Below are positions 13,872 through 25,340 of a stretch of DNA of 64,000 bases, in pieces. The translations under genes were made by a program, and so were the position numbers. The stretch's first letter is position 1; each line of letters opens with the position of its first letter. The notes below the pieces were generated by a model, which made no database searches, had not been told where the DNA came from, and was given only the letters and a program-made list of their open reading frames with translations. This DNA comes from Trogon surrucura (taxonomy: Eukaryota > Chordata > Aves > Trogoniformes > Trogonidae), in assembly GCA_020746105.1 (NCBI GenBank), contig CM036617.1, positions 37,725,898-37,789,897 on the forward strand, given 5' to 3'.

Positions 13872-14271
13872 GATCTTTGAAGAGGGTCCCCTCGGAGAGC
13901 CGGCCAAGGTAACAATCATCACACCAATATGGCTACAGATCGTCCTCCCTTTATTGCTCTGGACAGCTCAATATCTACAGTTCAGCAGTGTCCCCGCGCC
14001 TGCCCCTTAACAGAGTTGGTCAGTTACAGGTTTACACGCGCCAGCGTTTTATTGGGTAGTGCCATTCCACTATGCAAGCTGCTCTCGCCCCCCCTTCTCC
14101 CCCCGCGGCCAAGCTTCTCGCAAAGCTCTCACAAAACAGATAAAACCTCCTCCTCCCTGTGTTCCAAGGCAGCTTCAAGGACAGAGCCTTTGTTTAGGCC
14201 TAAGCTGGGTTGTCCACATCTTTAAAATAATACCGCGCCTCTGCTCCACAAGAAATTCCTCTACAGATCTT
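13872..14271 (-). mobile_element. Solo LTR of an alpharetrovirus/ERVK-like endogenous retrovirus, with 6-bp TSD
   Basis: The LTR itself is 13878-14265 (388 bp), minus strand. Its ends are TGTAGAGG and CCTCTTCA, an imperfect terminal inverted repeat with TG...CA termini. It is flanked by identical 6-bp direct repeats GATCTT at 13872-13877 and 14266-14271. Six-base duplications and a U5 of the form ATTGGTGTGAT...GGCCGG...TTCA resemble avian sarcoma/leukosis and related ERVK LTRs. No gag, pol or env sequence lies next to it, so this is a solo LTR left by recombination between two LTRs. The perfect TSD implies little decay since insertion. Internal polyA and promoter-like sites are listed separately. 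Confidence 0.85.
13950..13955 (-). promoter_or_regulatory. LTR polyadenylation signal AATAAA
   Basis: On the minus strand AATAAA lies about 70 bp before the 3' end of the LTR (13878), the expected position for the R-region polyA signal. A second site, CCAATAAAACG, near 14046-14056 on the same strand could be a TATA-like promoter element, but this is weaker. Confidence 0.6.
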
Positions 14272-14277
14272 GTCCTT

Positions 14278-14342
14278 CCCTTCCCCTTTTTCTTTTCTTT
14301 CTTTCCTTCCTTCCTTCTTTCCTTCCTTCCTTCCTTCTTTCT
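14278..14342. repeat. Pyrimidine-rich (CTTT/CTTC)n microsatellite
   Basis: A run of interrupted CTTT and CTTCC units lies directly after the 3'-side TSD of the solo LTR. The overlapping frame at 14059-14547 is an artefact of this tract and the LTR. Confidence 0.85.
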
Positions 14343-14559
14343 CTCACACACTTCATGCCTCTGTGTGTCTGTCTTCATCCTTTTCCTTATCATCCCAGCT
14401 GAGAAAATAAACATTTTCATTTCTCAGTCTTTTACTCATCTAGTACATTTTGCTGTCGAGTCCAGCTTCAGAGCAGGTAAGACTGCACTGGGGAAGGAAT
14501 CTAAGCAAAAAAAAGGCTGGCAAAAAGCTTTTGGGGGCTTTTTTTAAGCCGGCTACAGC

Positions 14560-14750
14560 AACCAAACCTGAGGCCGCACCGGCAGCTCCAGGGCGGACAC
14601 CCGAGATAGCGTGGGCGGAACCACCCTCAGCGGCCCGGCGATTTTAAACACGGTGATCAGCTGTTAACTGTGCCCTCAGGGTATAAGAAGCCTTGGGGAG
14701 GGCGGGGACTAGTCTCGGTTCACTGAACGAGAAACCTAGAAGGGTAAGTC
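14560..14750 (+). promoter_or_regulatory. CpG-rich promoter-like 5' region with TATA-like box
   Basis: This stretch has far more CpG dinucleotides than its surroundings and contains GGGTATAAGAAGCC (TATA-like, about 14678-14691). A GC-box-like GGGAGGGCGGGG follows. At about 14741-14748 the sequence GGGTAAGTC matches a 5' splice-donor consensus, roughly 75 bp before the ORF1 start. A Pol II promoter with a spliced leader is an inference; no transcript evidence is available here. Confidence 0.5.
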
Positions 14751-14819
14751 TTTGTTAAAAGGCAAGCACTTAAAAGACTTGTAAACTATTCCGTGCATAG
14801 CTTTATTGTAGAGCCAACT

Positions 14820-15888
14820 ATGGTTGCCACCAGGTCAATGGTTGTTAGAAAAACTGTGGGCACCCAGACAGAGGCCCCAGGTAGGCATGTGGGTGTCCAG
14901 GCCTCGGGCTGCAGAGAATGCTGGAGCCTGGCACTGGCCATGGAGGGTAGTGGAAGTGACACTTGTGTCCGATGTGACCAGGTGAGCGATCTGCTCAGCC
15001 TGGTGGCTGAGCTGAAGGAGGAAGTAGAAAGGCTGAGGAGCATTAGGGAGTCGGAGAGAGAGACAGATCGGTGGAGTCAGGTCCTGAATGGCGAGCAGCA
15101 AGCTCCGCAAAGAGCTGAATATCCCCCCACCTCTGGCCATCAGGCAAAAGGGGGGGACCTAAAGGATAGGGAGGAGTGGAAGCAGGTGCCTGCCAGGAGA
15201 GGAAGGAAAATCCCTGCCTGGCCTCCCTCACCTGCCTGGTTGCCCCTGCAAAACAGGTATGGCGCTCTAGACAATGAGAGCCAGGCCAAGGAAGAGTCAG
15301 TGGAGGGTTCACCCATAGGGCTGTCTAGGGTGAGTCACTCGGATACACGCATTAGGACTTCTTCATCTAAGAAAAAAAAGGAGGGTAATCGTAATTGGAG
15401 ACTTCCTCCTGAGGGGAACAGAGGGCCCTGTCTGCCGCCCTGATCCGACCCACAGGGAAGTCTGCTGCCTCCCTGGGGCCCGAGTTAAGGATGTTATCAA
15501 GAAGCTTCCTGGTCTGGTCAAACCCACGGACTATTACCCGCTTTTGGTTATGCAGATCGGTAATGATGAGATAGTAGAGAGATGGCCAGAAGCAATCAAA
15601 AGGGACTTTAGGGCACTGGGGCGGATGCTAGAAGGATCAGGCGCACAGGTTGTGTTTGCCTCTATTCCTTCAATTATGAGGGAAAATAGTGGAAGGTTTG
15701 ACAAAGTGCAGCAGATTAATACTTGGCTAAAGGGGTGGTGCCAGCGGTCTAGCTTTGGATTTTTTAAGCATGGGGAGATCTACAGGGCACCTGGTCTACT
15801 GAAACAAGCTGGGGTTCAAATGACACAAAGGGAAAAAAGGATCCTTGGTCACGAGCTGGCGGGACTCATAGAGCGTTCTTTAAACTAG
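14820..15888 (+). pseudogene. CR1-type ORF1 with SGNH esterase domain, one frameshift, catalytic residues lost
   Basis: The start is taken at the ATG of MVATRS (14820), not the upstream in-frame ATG at 14793, because family homology begins there. Residues 31-34 (CREC) and 49-52 (CVRC) form a possible zinc-binding pair. Residues 53-82 are a heptad-like coiled coil (DLLSLVAELKEEVERL), and LQNRYGAL lies at 143-150. After a run of 8 A at 15372-15379 the frame shifts by one base. The downstream frame (15382-15888) is open for 168 codons and encodes a GDSL/SGNH esterase-like domain known from CR1 ORF1 (Kapitonov and Jurka). Block I reads IGDFLLRGTEG, with Phe where the nucleophile Ser is expected. 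The block III-like GND is kept. The block V D-x-x-H reads AGVQ, so the catalytic Asp and His are gone. The domain ends in the typical ..ERSLN stop. Apart from the one-base shift there is no stop codon, so the copy is fairly young or was recently constrained. As it stands it should not be an active esterase. Confidence 0.75.
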
Positions 15889-15893
15889 ATATG

Positions 15894-18800
15894 AAGAAAC
15901 TGAACTGAAATGCACAAAACCAAGATACAAAAAAACCTTTCCCAGCAAATCATAATTTTGGCAAAAATTAAGAGAAATGCACATTGCATGTGTGTAAAAT
16001 AGATTGTGATGTGTATTTACATAGAAAGTGTTTATAGGTCCAAGAGTCAGCAAGTGCTTTTTCTTACATATTTAAATAGTACTAAGATAAGCATTAAGCA
16101 GATTGAAAAACCATAAGAATTGGACCTGATCACTATATCAAGAATGGAAGTCCTCACTGTTAATTTGCAACTCATTTTAGCTTTCTGAAAAACCTTAGGG
16201 ACCTCATAATCTTTGCCTGATAAGAAGTTCTGATCAAGAACTTCTAAGCTCTTGATTAAGAATTTCAGATTTCTTTTAATATATTTTGAATATGTATGAT
16301 TTCTTAAGGATTGTTCTCTCTTGCTAGATTCATTCCTTCATCATAAAGGGAAAAAAATTAGCTGCCATACTTACATAATCTATTAATATTTGAGTTTCTA
16401 GTAAACTCTTTTTTTTCTCAAATGTAACTCGACAGTTACTCAGAACATCAGAAAAAGGAACATACAGTACCATACAGTGTCTACGGGAATCAAATCCAAC
16501 AAGTGAAAGTACCATAAAGTTTGGAAACAGACTTTGAAAGATAGTTTTGCACTATGGTTGTTGTCAACATTTACATTAATAAGAAATGACACAAGATTTT
16601 CCAAAGAAGATTTTCAAGTTTTCACCCCAAGGCTTAGAGATTTCAAAGTGTCAGAGATTTCTGATTTTTTTCTTTTCTTTTAAAGCCAGAACATTTAATT
16701 TTCCCTTTCTTCTTCCATATTAGATCTGGAGCTACCTGTAAAGAAGATTTTGAGAAAAGAAAAACTTTTAACATAAAGTTCAGCATAAAAGATTTCAGGC
16801 CAAGTGAAACAATAAAGAACTTAAAAATTTTATGTAACAGGGTCTTATGTTTAAACATCAAGAAACACTAATAACTGCTGGCACAGTTATTTGGCTTTAC
16901 TATGGTAAAATCTTTTAAGTAGTGACTGTTCCTAAGTATGTATTTGTTCAGTGTTTGCACAATAGATCCCTTTCATTATTGGAATCTGAATAAATTTCTG
17001 TAATACAATAAACAAACAAATAATAACAAATGAGGAGTGTGTAGGAAGGAAAACAAATATAAAGCCCTGTGATGTTATTTTTAATCCTGAGGTATCTAAG
17101 ATTGCTTTTTAAACAATGCTATAACATTCAGGAAATATACAAAAATCATTTACAGGCTGATGAGATTCTCAACGGTGAATTGTATGCAAGTATTCTGTTT
17201 GCTGTGGGAGAATCTATCAAAGACTATGCAAGCATATTTAAACTTGCAATGTGAAAAATAACAATCTTCTTTGCAAATGAGTTTACAATCCTTAAATTCA
17301 GCTTTAACACTAAGATGTAATTGAACTCTATTTTCTGTATTTTAGTAACTTTGCTGATGATTCTCAATGACCACTTCTGGCCCAGATTAGGTTTCCTGTA
17401 AAAGATGAACATCTGAAATTAAATCAGCAATATCAAATGCTGTAATTTAGTTTTATCCAATTATTAAAGATATAAAAATGGATTATATTATATGCTACTA
17501 TTGCTTTATGTCATGTTATAGAACATAATGTTCCATCAGTGCAGGAGTAATGTCTGTCAGGAAAGGACATAGTAATGGTAATGTAAAGCTGGGCAATCAA
17601 CTAGCTTTGAGAATTTCTTGAAGGCCAAAGCTGCATGATGAAAATTTTGACAGTTGAAAAAATAAGAAATGTTCTGCTATATATAACAGCAAACAACTCC
17701 CCTCGTTTTCCCCATTATTTTGAAAAGAGGATGAAAAAGACCATTCACAGATTCAAATCTAGGATTTGTTTTTAATCTACAAAACATTTTCTGGAGGCAG
17801 AGAATGCAGAACTGAGCTAACAAAATGTTTTAACTAACTCCTTAGTTGGGTCCTTCTCTTATCCTTTTTGAAATGTGTTCTTACCAACACCCTGCTGTGC
17901 CAGCATACTATAAATGACTAAAAGAAACCGGACACACTGGGAGGAGAGAAATGGAGGGGAAAGGGGAAAAAAAAAAAAAAAAAGAAATTTAAGCTAAAAT
18001 GATTGGAAATAAAGATGGATTTGTGAGATGCACATTGTCAAAACAACTTATTTTGGAACTGAATCCTGCAATGTAAATGCAGTCAAAGGATGAACCCTGA
18101 CAAGGAAATATTTGACAACTTCGTCCATGTAACACATGGCTTTATAAACGATGTTCATATTTAGAAATAGAAAGTTAGAAATTACTTTGATGGGAGTTAT
18201 TCATGTTAATAATGAAACAATATACCTTTAAGCTGAAAAATATGAATACATTAGTTTTCACAAACCCTGTGAATAACTACACAGTTAGACATACAAATTT
18301 AGGTGTGTAGTGATTAAGTTTTTATTTGATAAGTGACAACTTAGTCTTAATAGTTTCTAGAGCTTTTTCTCGCTGAAGATATTCAAAATTAATATTAAAA
18401 AAACAGATTACACATATTAATAAACTACCAGTCTTCATATATATCAGAAGTACTACTAGAAACTAGGAATAGCAAATACTGTAAGCACCAGTCCCAGGAA
18501 CAGAGTCAACATTTAATATAACTAAACTTAAACAGGATCTAATATTTTAACATTTGTCATGCTTATGCTTACTACAAAAAAAAATGAAGAATTATTGGTC
18601 TAGATGACACAGAACAGGCAAGGGCTGAAGGAATGCCCAGGTGTATGTTAAATGGTACTGATTGGACATGTATAATTTGCTCCCTTGTGTAGTATACTGG
18701 GCTTGATTTACTGACTAAAATTAGATATTTAGTGCCATTTTGGACTACAATTTCTAAGTCTTCTTCACACAGCTGGCAGCTATGTCTCAGGCTATCTAGG

Positions 18801-21800
18801 AGGCAGACTTGAGGAATGGCAGCCAAAGGCCAGATGAGACATCCCAGATTTAGGTAGCGAAGCCAAGTCCATATGTTTCAAAGAGAAACCTACAACTGGC
18901 TACTACCTGGAAATGAATTTCAGCCCTGCTACTCTTCCTGTTCCTTACAGCTACTAGGAGATTGCTGAAGATAAACCCTAAGAAATATGTGTGCATTTAG
19001 ATGGTTATGAAAAACTGCATTGCTCTAGGAACGTTCATAAACTGGGATTTTTTTTTACTGATATGACTGAAAGATAGTTTACACTGAAAGGAAATTATGT
19101 AAGAGTATAACTAAATTATATACATTACAAGACAAAAGATGTGGAAGGCAAGGATCAGGAAGCCACTTTGAACAAAGAATTTCAAAAGATAACAAAAGAA
19201 GGTGGTAGTTCACAGGGGTGTCTTAATGGCATATTATCAATAAAAAATGAGTTGCATAGAGAAAGATTAAAATTCTGATAGATTGTTGCTATAGAAAGAA
19301 GAGCAAGGGAGGAAAAGCTAATGCAAACTACATGATTGCAGCTATTGAGGAACTCTTCCACCAGGCAGGCCTACCCCTGATCAAAGCAGTCTGGAGCAGC
19401 AAAATAACCCTGTTGTATTAACCATATTAAAACCTGTCCAGTTGCACTGGTGTTGGCAAAGACACATCTTGAAAGAGGAGATGGAAAGAATAAACTTTCT
19501 ATAATAAAGCCTCCTACTCATTTATCTAGTTAGTTTAATCCTTGGAGAAAGGATAAAAGAGTCAAAATTACTAAATTTGTAAAGCATAAGCACTGAGAGT
19601 TGCCTAAAACAACTGGTCAGCATAGCTGAAGGTTTTTTTAAAAAGAAAGTTTAATCTTCCTGTGTGAGAAAAGTAAAGACCTGCTGCTTGAGAGGTTTCA
19701 TTCAGAGAGATGGGGAAGTTCACAGGTGCAAATATCTGTGTAGCTATGACAACAGTCAGAATCTCATTTGGGGAAGTAGGAAGCCAGAAGCTTGGCTGCC
19801 AATCCCTGCCACCAGCAAAATTAGTCTCAAGGCTTAGTGAAGAAGCGATTATTTTTTTAATTTATTTCTTGCATATCCAAAAGTATTTCAAGCCAATTCA
19901 AAGCACAAATTAATCAAAATTTCAATGAAAAGACTAGAGAAAAATGCTTTAGGTCAATTTTCCTTTTTTCTCTTTTTGTTTTTTACATCAAAGGAAACTG
20001 TTTCTCTTGATCTTGACAATTTAATATTCTTCAAAATAAAAAAAAATAAAAGAAAAATAATTCATATACATAAAAATTTTAAATGTTGGGCAGTTTCATT
20101 TTCTTTTTGTGAGTGAACACACACACATTTGTTTCTCCTCATATAAATAAATCTATATGCATTTAGAAAGAGTTAGTTTTCATTTTCTAGAAGCTACTTT
20201 TTACAAAAGAGTTTTGATCAGTTTTTCATGCACTTCTAGCCCAAAATGTATTTGTAGTTCAGAAAACTACAGAAAGAAGTTTTCCCTGTCACTCCTCAAT
20301 AAAAAAAAACAAACTGATTTTTAACTTTATTTGTCCATTTTAAGCTGCTGTAGCCTAAACTAGATTTAGTGATAGTCAGACAAAAAGACTCAAAAATAAT
20401 GTAACTTACTTCTGACTACATAGGTCTGCAACTGTAAAGTAACAACTAAGTATGTACACTAAAATAACTTGATTCATCATCTTCAAAGAGACTAGTTGCA
20501 AAGACAGAGTAAATTGTAAATTTCATTGTAAGTATGATTTTATGATGTCTAAGTAGTGCTTTAGATTTTGCTATATATTATCAATTCTAGTTTGTATGTC
20601 TGTGGTGAATATGCATCTGTTACCACATTTTAGAAAGCCAATATTCTATCTTATTGCAATTGAAATCTACCAAAAAGATTGTTAATACTACAGAAAACTC
20701 GGTTTATGATATTTTATTTTTTTTTTTTTAATTTAAGGGCTGCTGTTAACCTTTTGTTTCAAACCAGAAGAAAACATCTTTAATCAAGTTCATTCAGCAT
20801 TTAATGAAAATGCCTTTTGGTCTACATGAAGAAAATTGTATGAGTCATGATATGAATAAGAATATGAATATGAATATTATAGGAATACTATACATGACAT
20901 AAAAGCTGTAATAACTACAAAAAACTTTCATCAGGGATTGTATTTGGCTATTTTAACAGTTGAAATAATTGTTAAAAGACCCATAAAACTATTATTTTTC
21001 AGAAAGTTTTCTTCCTATTTAGAAACCTTTCATGAACAAAGGCAGTCAGATTGTGTAGATAGCTCGGGGTAAATAACTGACATTGCTGTGTGTGTAATCA
21101 ATAAGCAAGATAATAAGCAATATGCCTAAATATCACAAAAGATTTTTCACCATCAGGGTTAAGCTCATGAGCTCTTCTTGCTTGAATTACAGGCCTATGC
21201 CCATTAATTTGCAGAATTAGAAGTCTCTAATTAAACTTACAGCCCAGTCAGTTGGTGGTCATGGGAACTCATTGCTTAGAGATGAGAGTCTCAGAACAAA
21301 ACTTAATCTCTGTGAATAATTTAGATATCACCATGATTAACGTACAGATGGGTCTGCATCTGTATATTTCTTAATACCTTTCTGTGTGGAGGAACAGGCA
21401 AGTTTTTCAGTAACCACAAAGTTCGTTTCAAAGCATGTCCCAATTAGATTAATATTCCCTCATTTCGCTTCATTTTCTACCCCTAACTCTGAGACAGGAT
21501 TTAAAATACATGTAGTGGATCTTGTTGAAACATATTTTTAGTAGTTCTGAATGTCCCTTCAGTGAGTCACTTCCAAAGATTTTATTGTTTCATCAGATAG
21601 AGTTTTCAACTCCAGACTCTTAATGTTTAACTCTATTCTGTCATGGATTTTTCTTTTCTGATGAATGATAACTTTTTTCTCCTTTGAGGCACATTGACAC
21701 TTGTTTGTCTGTTCATACTACTCAGCTAATCTGGCAAAGTATACAATACAGGGGCATTCATACTTTTCAGTTCATATTTCCTTTTTGTTCTGCTTGTATT

Positions 21801-22081
21801 TGTACATCTTTCAGTTCAAGTCCAATGTGATTCCTACCTCAGTATATATTTCTTTCATTCGTTTTACTGGTAATGATCTTAAACAGTTTTCACACATAGG
21901 ACTGTTTAACAAATGTGGTTCTCAAGGTACACTTCTCAGGGTTTGCTACCCCAAAGTGTATTCTCAAAAGTCGAATACTGTGAAAGGAGAGATTTTATTT
22001 TAATTTCATGAAACTGGAACTGCAATTGTAGACATAACAAGTCTAATGTGTAAAATAAATACAAAGTTTATAGAAGATACC
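15894..22081. other. Long AT-rich desert, no gene seen
   Basis: About 6.2 kb with no exon, RNA gene or recognisable element. A 17-A run lies at 17967-17983 and several shorter A/T tracts occur. Frames at 16330-16515, 17069-17254, 18572-18826, 19710-19913 and 21701-22003 are short and motif-free. Confidence 0.6.
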
Positions 22082-22290
22082 TGGTGTTGTTCTTCTCCAT
22101 GTACAGAACTACATGAGCTTCCTGTCAGCCCATTTCTCAGTTAAGGTCCTTCTGAATGTCAGTACAAATCTCTGGTGTATCAGCTATTCTTTGCAGTTTT
22201 GTGTTAGCAGCAAACTTGCTGAGGGTACACTTTGCTCCATCATGTGTTTAATAAAGTTTTCAGCCATTTGAACAATACTTTTTCTTTGGA
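22082..22290 (-). mobile_element. Old CR1 LINE internal fragment (RT region)
   Basis: The plus strand shows the reversed CR1 segment just downstream of the RT catalytic box: 'ggtccttctgaatg', 'ctctggtgtatcagc', then 'ttttgtgttagcagcaaac' and 'ttgctgagggtacactttg'. It is strongly diverged, with deletions. No tail or open frame remains. Confidence 0.75.
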
Positions 22291-23516
22291 TTTCCTGACA
22301 AATAAAACTTTTTAGATATCTGGGTTAATACAGAGAAAATATTTTTTAAAAAATAAAAATATGACAGGAAGAGCTGTATTTGGGGTTTTTTTTGCAGTAT
22401 TACAAATACACTTTTATGACAAAATAAAGAGAGATTATATTCCTTGCTGTGCAGAAAACAATGTGAAGTAAAAGTCATGTGGTTCCATGATGACATGAGA
22501 TATTCACTGTTCAGCTTCAGGATAGTGGATAATATATCTTCCAGAACAAATTTGCAAGAGCCATTTCTTCATAACAGAGCTTTTCTCTACATATTCCTTG
22601 AGATGACATTGTTTTAAGCATCTATAACATCTATAAGGAAAAAAAAACCCAACAAAACAGAAACAGGATGTGATGATTTAATATATATTTTTTGCTGCAT
22701 TTTAAGACTTTTATTGCTATTATCATAGGAAATTAAAAGCTGGAAAGCACAGAAGATTGCTAGAAGGAAAGAAATAGTGGGATGTGAGACGTATCTAAAA
22801 AGAATTTGAGGAAGGTTAATGAGTACTGCTTTTGGAGAAAAACAAACTTGGAAAAAGAGATGAAAGAGATCAGCAGAAACAGAAAGCATTATGCAAAGAG
22901 ATGACATATTAGCAGCAAGAAAGATAAACACGTATATGATGGTTAGTTTCTGATCCCAGGAGAAGACGGAAAGTCTAAAGATTTTTATTCCCCGCAAGGG
23001 CACCTAATGGAATTCTGGAAACTTGTCCACGATCAAAACTAGATCTTAATTTGATTTGATTTGATGTGAGTTTTCTCAGACACCAAATTCACTGCTAAGT
23101 TCCAGCTTTGCTTAATGGGTAAAGCTGGATACATGAATACTTTTCATTATCGTTGTAAGACAGGCTACTTAAAAAATACCACTAGTAGCTTCATTATAAC
23201 CACTCATTTTGTGCAAAGGTGTACTGAAACCAATTTATTTAAATATTCAACCTTTTTACTTTTTTCAAGCTGAATATTAAACAATAGGACAAATTTAACA
23301 CATCTACTCATATATAGCTCTATTAATCTTGTCATCTTCAGTGGGATATGCAGAATGGAAATCAGTTGTGATTTTTGGATAAATGGAGAAAGTCCTATGA
23401 TTCTTCACCAGTCCTTCACATGGAAATGTTCTTTGCAAGCTTGTGCTGATTTAACAGTTTATAGCAAGACTGAAATGATGAGCACAAATTTTGTAATTTG
23501 TAAGAGTTAAATCCAA
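22291..23516. other. Unique AT-rich non-coding sequence
   Basis: The 129-codon minus frame at 22614-23003 is hydrophobic and lies in AT-rich sequence. It has no family motif and I do not call it a gene. A short (TTTGA)n repeat is present at about 23046-23065. Confidence 0.55.
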
Positions 23517-23524
23517 ATCCATGG

Positions 23525-24395
23525 GTCCCGATGGGGTGCATCCACACGTGTTGAGAGAGCTGGCTAACGTTGTTGCTGAGCCCCTCTCCATCATTTAAAA
23601 AAAAAACATGGAGAATGGGAGAGGTACCTGAGGACTGGAAGAAAGCCAGTATCACTTCAGTCTTCAAAAAGGCCAAGAAGGAGGACCCAGGCAACTACAG
23701 ACCAGTCAGCCTCACCTCCATTACTGGAAAGGTGATGGAGCAGCTCATTCTGAAGGCCATGTCTAATCAAATGGAAGAAATGATGGTTATTAGGAGTAGC
23801 CAACATGGATTTACTAAGGGGAAATCATGCTTGACTAATATGATATCCTTTTATGAAAACGTGACCAAATGGGTAGATGAAGGGAGTACAGCACGTGTCA
23901 AATACCTTGACCTCAGTAAGGTTTTTAATATTGTCTCCCATAACATCCTCGTAGGTAAACTCAAGAAATGTGAGATAGATGATTGGACTGTGAGGTGGAT
24001 TGTTAACTGGTTCAACAACAGAATTTGGAGGGTTGTGATCAGTGGCAGAGTCAAGCTAGAGGCCTGTGGCTAGTGGTCTTCCCCAGGGATCAGTACCGAT
24101 ACCAGTTTTGTTCAGTATCTTCATCAACGACCTGGATGAGAGGACAGACTGCACTCTCAGCAAGTTCGCTGATGATACAAAACTGGGAGGAGTACCTGAT
24201 ACACAGGAAGGCTATGCTGCTATCCAACGTGATCTAGACAGTCTAGAGAGCTTGGAGAAGGTGAATGTCCTGAAGTTCAATAAGGACAAGAGTAGAGTCC
24301 TGCATCTGGGGAGGAGTAACATCAGGCACCAGTACAGATTAGGGTATGCCCTGCTGGAAAGCAGCCCCATGGAGAAAGACCTTGGAGTCTGTATG
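23525..24395 (+). pseudogene. CR1 ORF2 reverse-transcriptase fragment (palm)
   Basis: Two offset frames cover the RT palm. The first (23570-24073) holds GNYRPVSLTS, SQHGFTKGKSCLTN and a motif-A segment YLDLSKVFNIVSH, where the usual AFD reads VFN. A frame break near 24066 leads to the second frame, with SGLPQGSV and the catalytic box FADDTKLGG (FADD at about 24165-24176). The two catalytic aspartates of motif C are kept, but the frameshift, the motif-A change and the LTR insertion make it non-functional. Confidence 0.85.
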
Positions 24396-24574
24396 GTGTT
24401 TGCCTGGCCAGATTTTGGTGGCGGGGGGCTCTAGGGGTGGCTTCTGCAAGAAGCTGTTAGAAGCTTCTCCTGAGTCTGATAGAGTCAATGTCAGTTGGCT
24501 CCCAAGATTGACCTGTTGCTGGCCAAGGCTGAGCCTATCAGTGATGACAGGATAAGAACACCTCTGTGAAAACA

Positions 24575-24583
24575 TATTTAAGA
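24575..24583 (+). promoter_or_regulatory. LTR TATA-like box
   Basis: TATTTAAGA sits about 185 bp into the LTR in an AT-rich patch before the GC-rich repeat section. This is a plausible core promoter for the ERV; its assignment is by position and sequence only. Confidence 0.45.
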
Positions 24584-25334
24584 AACAGGGAAAAAAGAAT
24601 TGCACCACACAACAGTTGGCAAAGAGATACAGGAGTGAGAATATGCACAGACACCAAAGTCAGTGAAAAGTGGGGGAAGGATGTGCTCCTGGTGCCAGAG
24701 CAGAGAGTCCCCCGGGCTGTGGTGAAGACCATTGTGAAGCAGGCTGTCCCCCTGCAGCCATGAAGGTGACAGTGTGTAGATGTGCACCTGCAGCCTGTGG
24801 AGGAACCCATACCGGAGTGGGTGGATGCCTGAAGGGGGCTGCGACCCCGTGGGAAGCCCACGCTGGAGCAGGTTGCTGCCAGAGCTTGTAGCCCGTGGAG
24901 AGAGAGAAGCCCATGCTGGAGCAGGTTGGCTGGTGGGACTTTTGTGATGCTGCAGGGGACTCGCGCTTGAGCAGTTTTCGCCTGAAGGACTGCACCCCAT
25001 GGAGAGACTCATATTGGGGCAGTTTGTGATGAGATGTCCCTCGTGAGAGGACTCAGGGAGAAAGTTGTGTGAAGATCGTTTCCCATGAGAGGGACCCCAC
25101 AACAGCCCAGAGGAAGAGTGAGGAGTCCTCCCCAAGAGGAAAAAGGAGCAGTGGAGACTACATCGGATGAACTGACTATGGCTCCATCCCTTCTCCCTCT
25201 GTGTCACTCGCAGGGAGGAGATGGATAAACTGGGATTGATGTTTTGTCTGAGAAGAAGGGAAGTATGGGGGGAGGAGTTATTTTTTTTTAAGATCTGTTT
25301 TTATCTCTTACTACTCTTCTCTGATTTATTTTTT

Positions 25335-25340
25335 AATAAA
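25335..25340 (+). promoter_or_regulatory. LTR polyadenylation signal AATAAA
   Basis: AATAAA lies about 190 bp before the LTR end, in the R/U5 position typical of these long avian LTRs, followed by 'ccccaaaatcgagtctgatttgcc'-type U5 sequence. Confidence 0.6.

Larger units (their letters stand above)
14540..15893 (+). mobile_element. CR1-type ORF1-bearing retroelement, 5' part only, no ORF2
   Basis: A GC-rich, CpG-rich 5' region (about 14540-14819) leads into a long CR1-style ORF1 (14820-15888). Sequence composition changes sharply against the AT-rich surroundings. The approximate right end is just after the ORF1 stop. There is no ORF2, reverse transcriptase or ATTCTATG tail downstream. LINE insertions normally lose the 5' end and keep the 3' end, so a copy with the 5' half only is atypical. 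It may be a 3'-deleted CR1, an insertion from a prematurely ended transcript, or a non-autonomous or LTR-type element that carries a CR1-like ORF1. I found no target-site duplication or clear LTR around it. Borders are approximate. Confidence 0.7.

Noticed and set aside
15372..15379. Programmed frameshift at the 8-A run in ORF1
   Set aside because: The required change is +1 (or -2), not the usual -1 slip, and no downstream structure is evident. A one-base insertion is simpler.
13878..15888. One provirus with a 5' LTR (13.9 kb) and internal ORF1
   Set aside because: The LTR is on the opposite strand and has its own perfect TSD on both sides, so it is a separate insertion.
22614..23003. 129-codon hydrophobic frame on the minus strand
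   Set aside because: AT-rich sequence favours such frames. No domain, signal or conserved neighbour supports it.
24538..25207. Pro/Ser/His-rich minus-strand frames up to 209 codons
   Set aside because: They lie antisense within the repeat-rich part of a solo LTR and have no family match or supporting signals.
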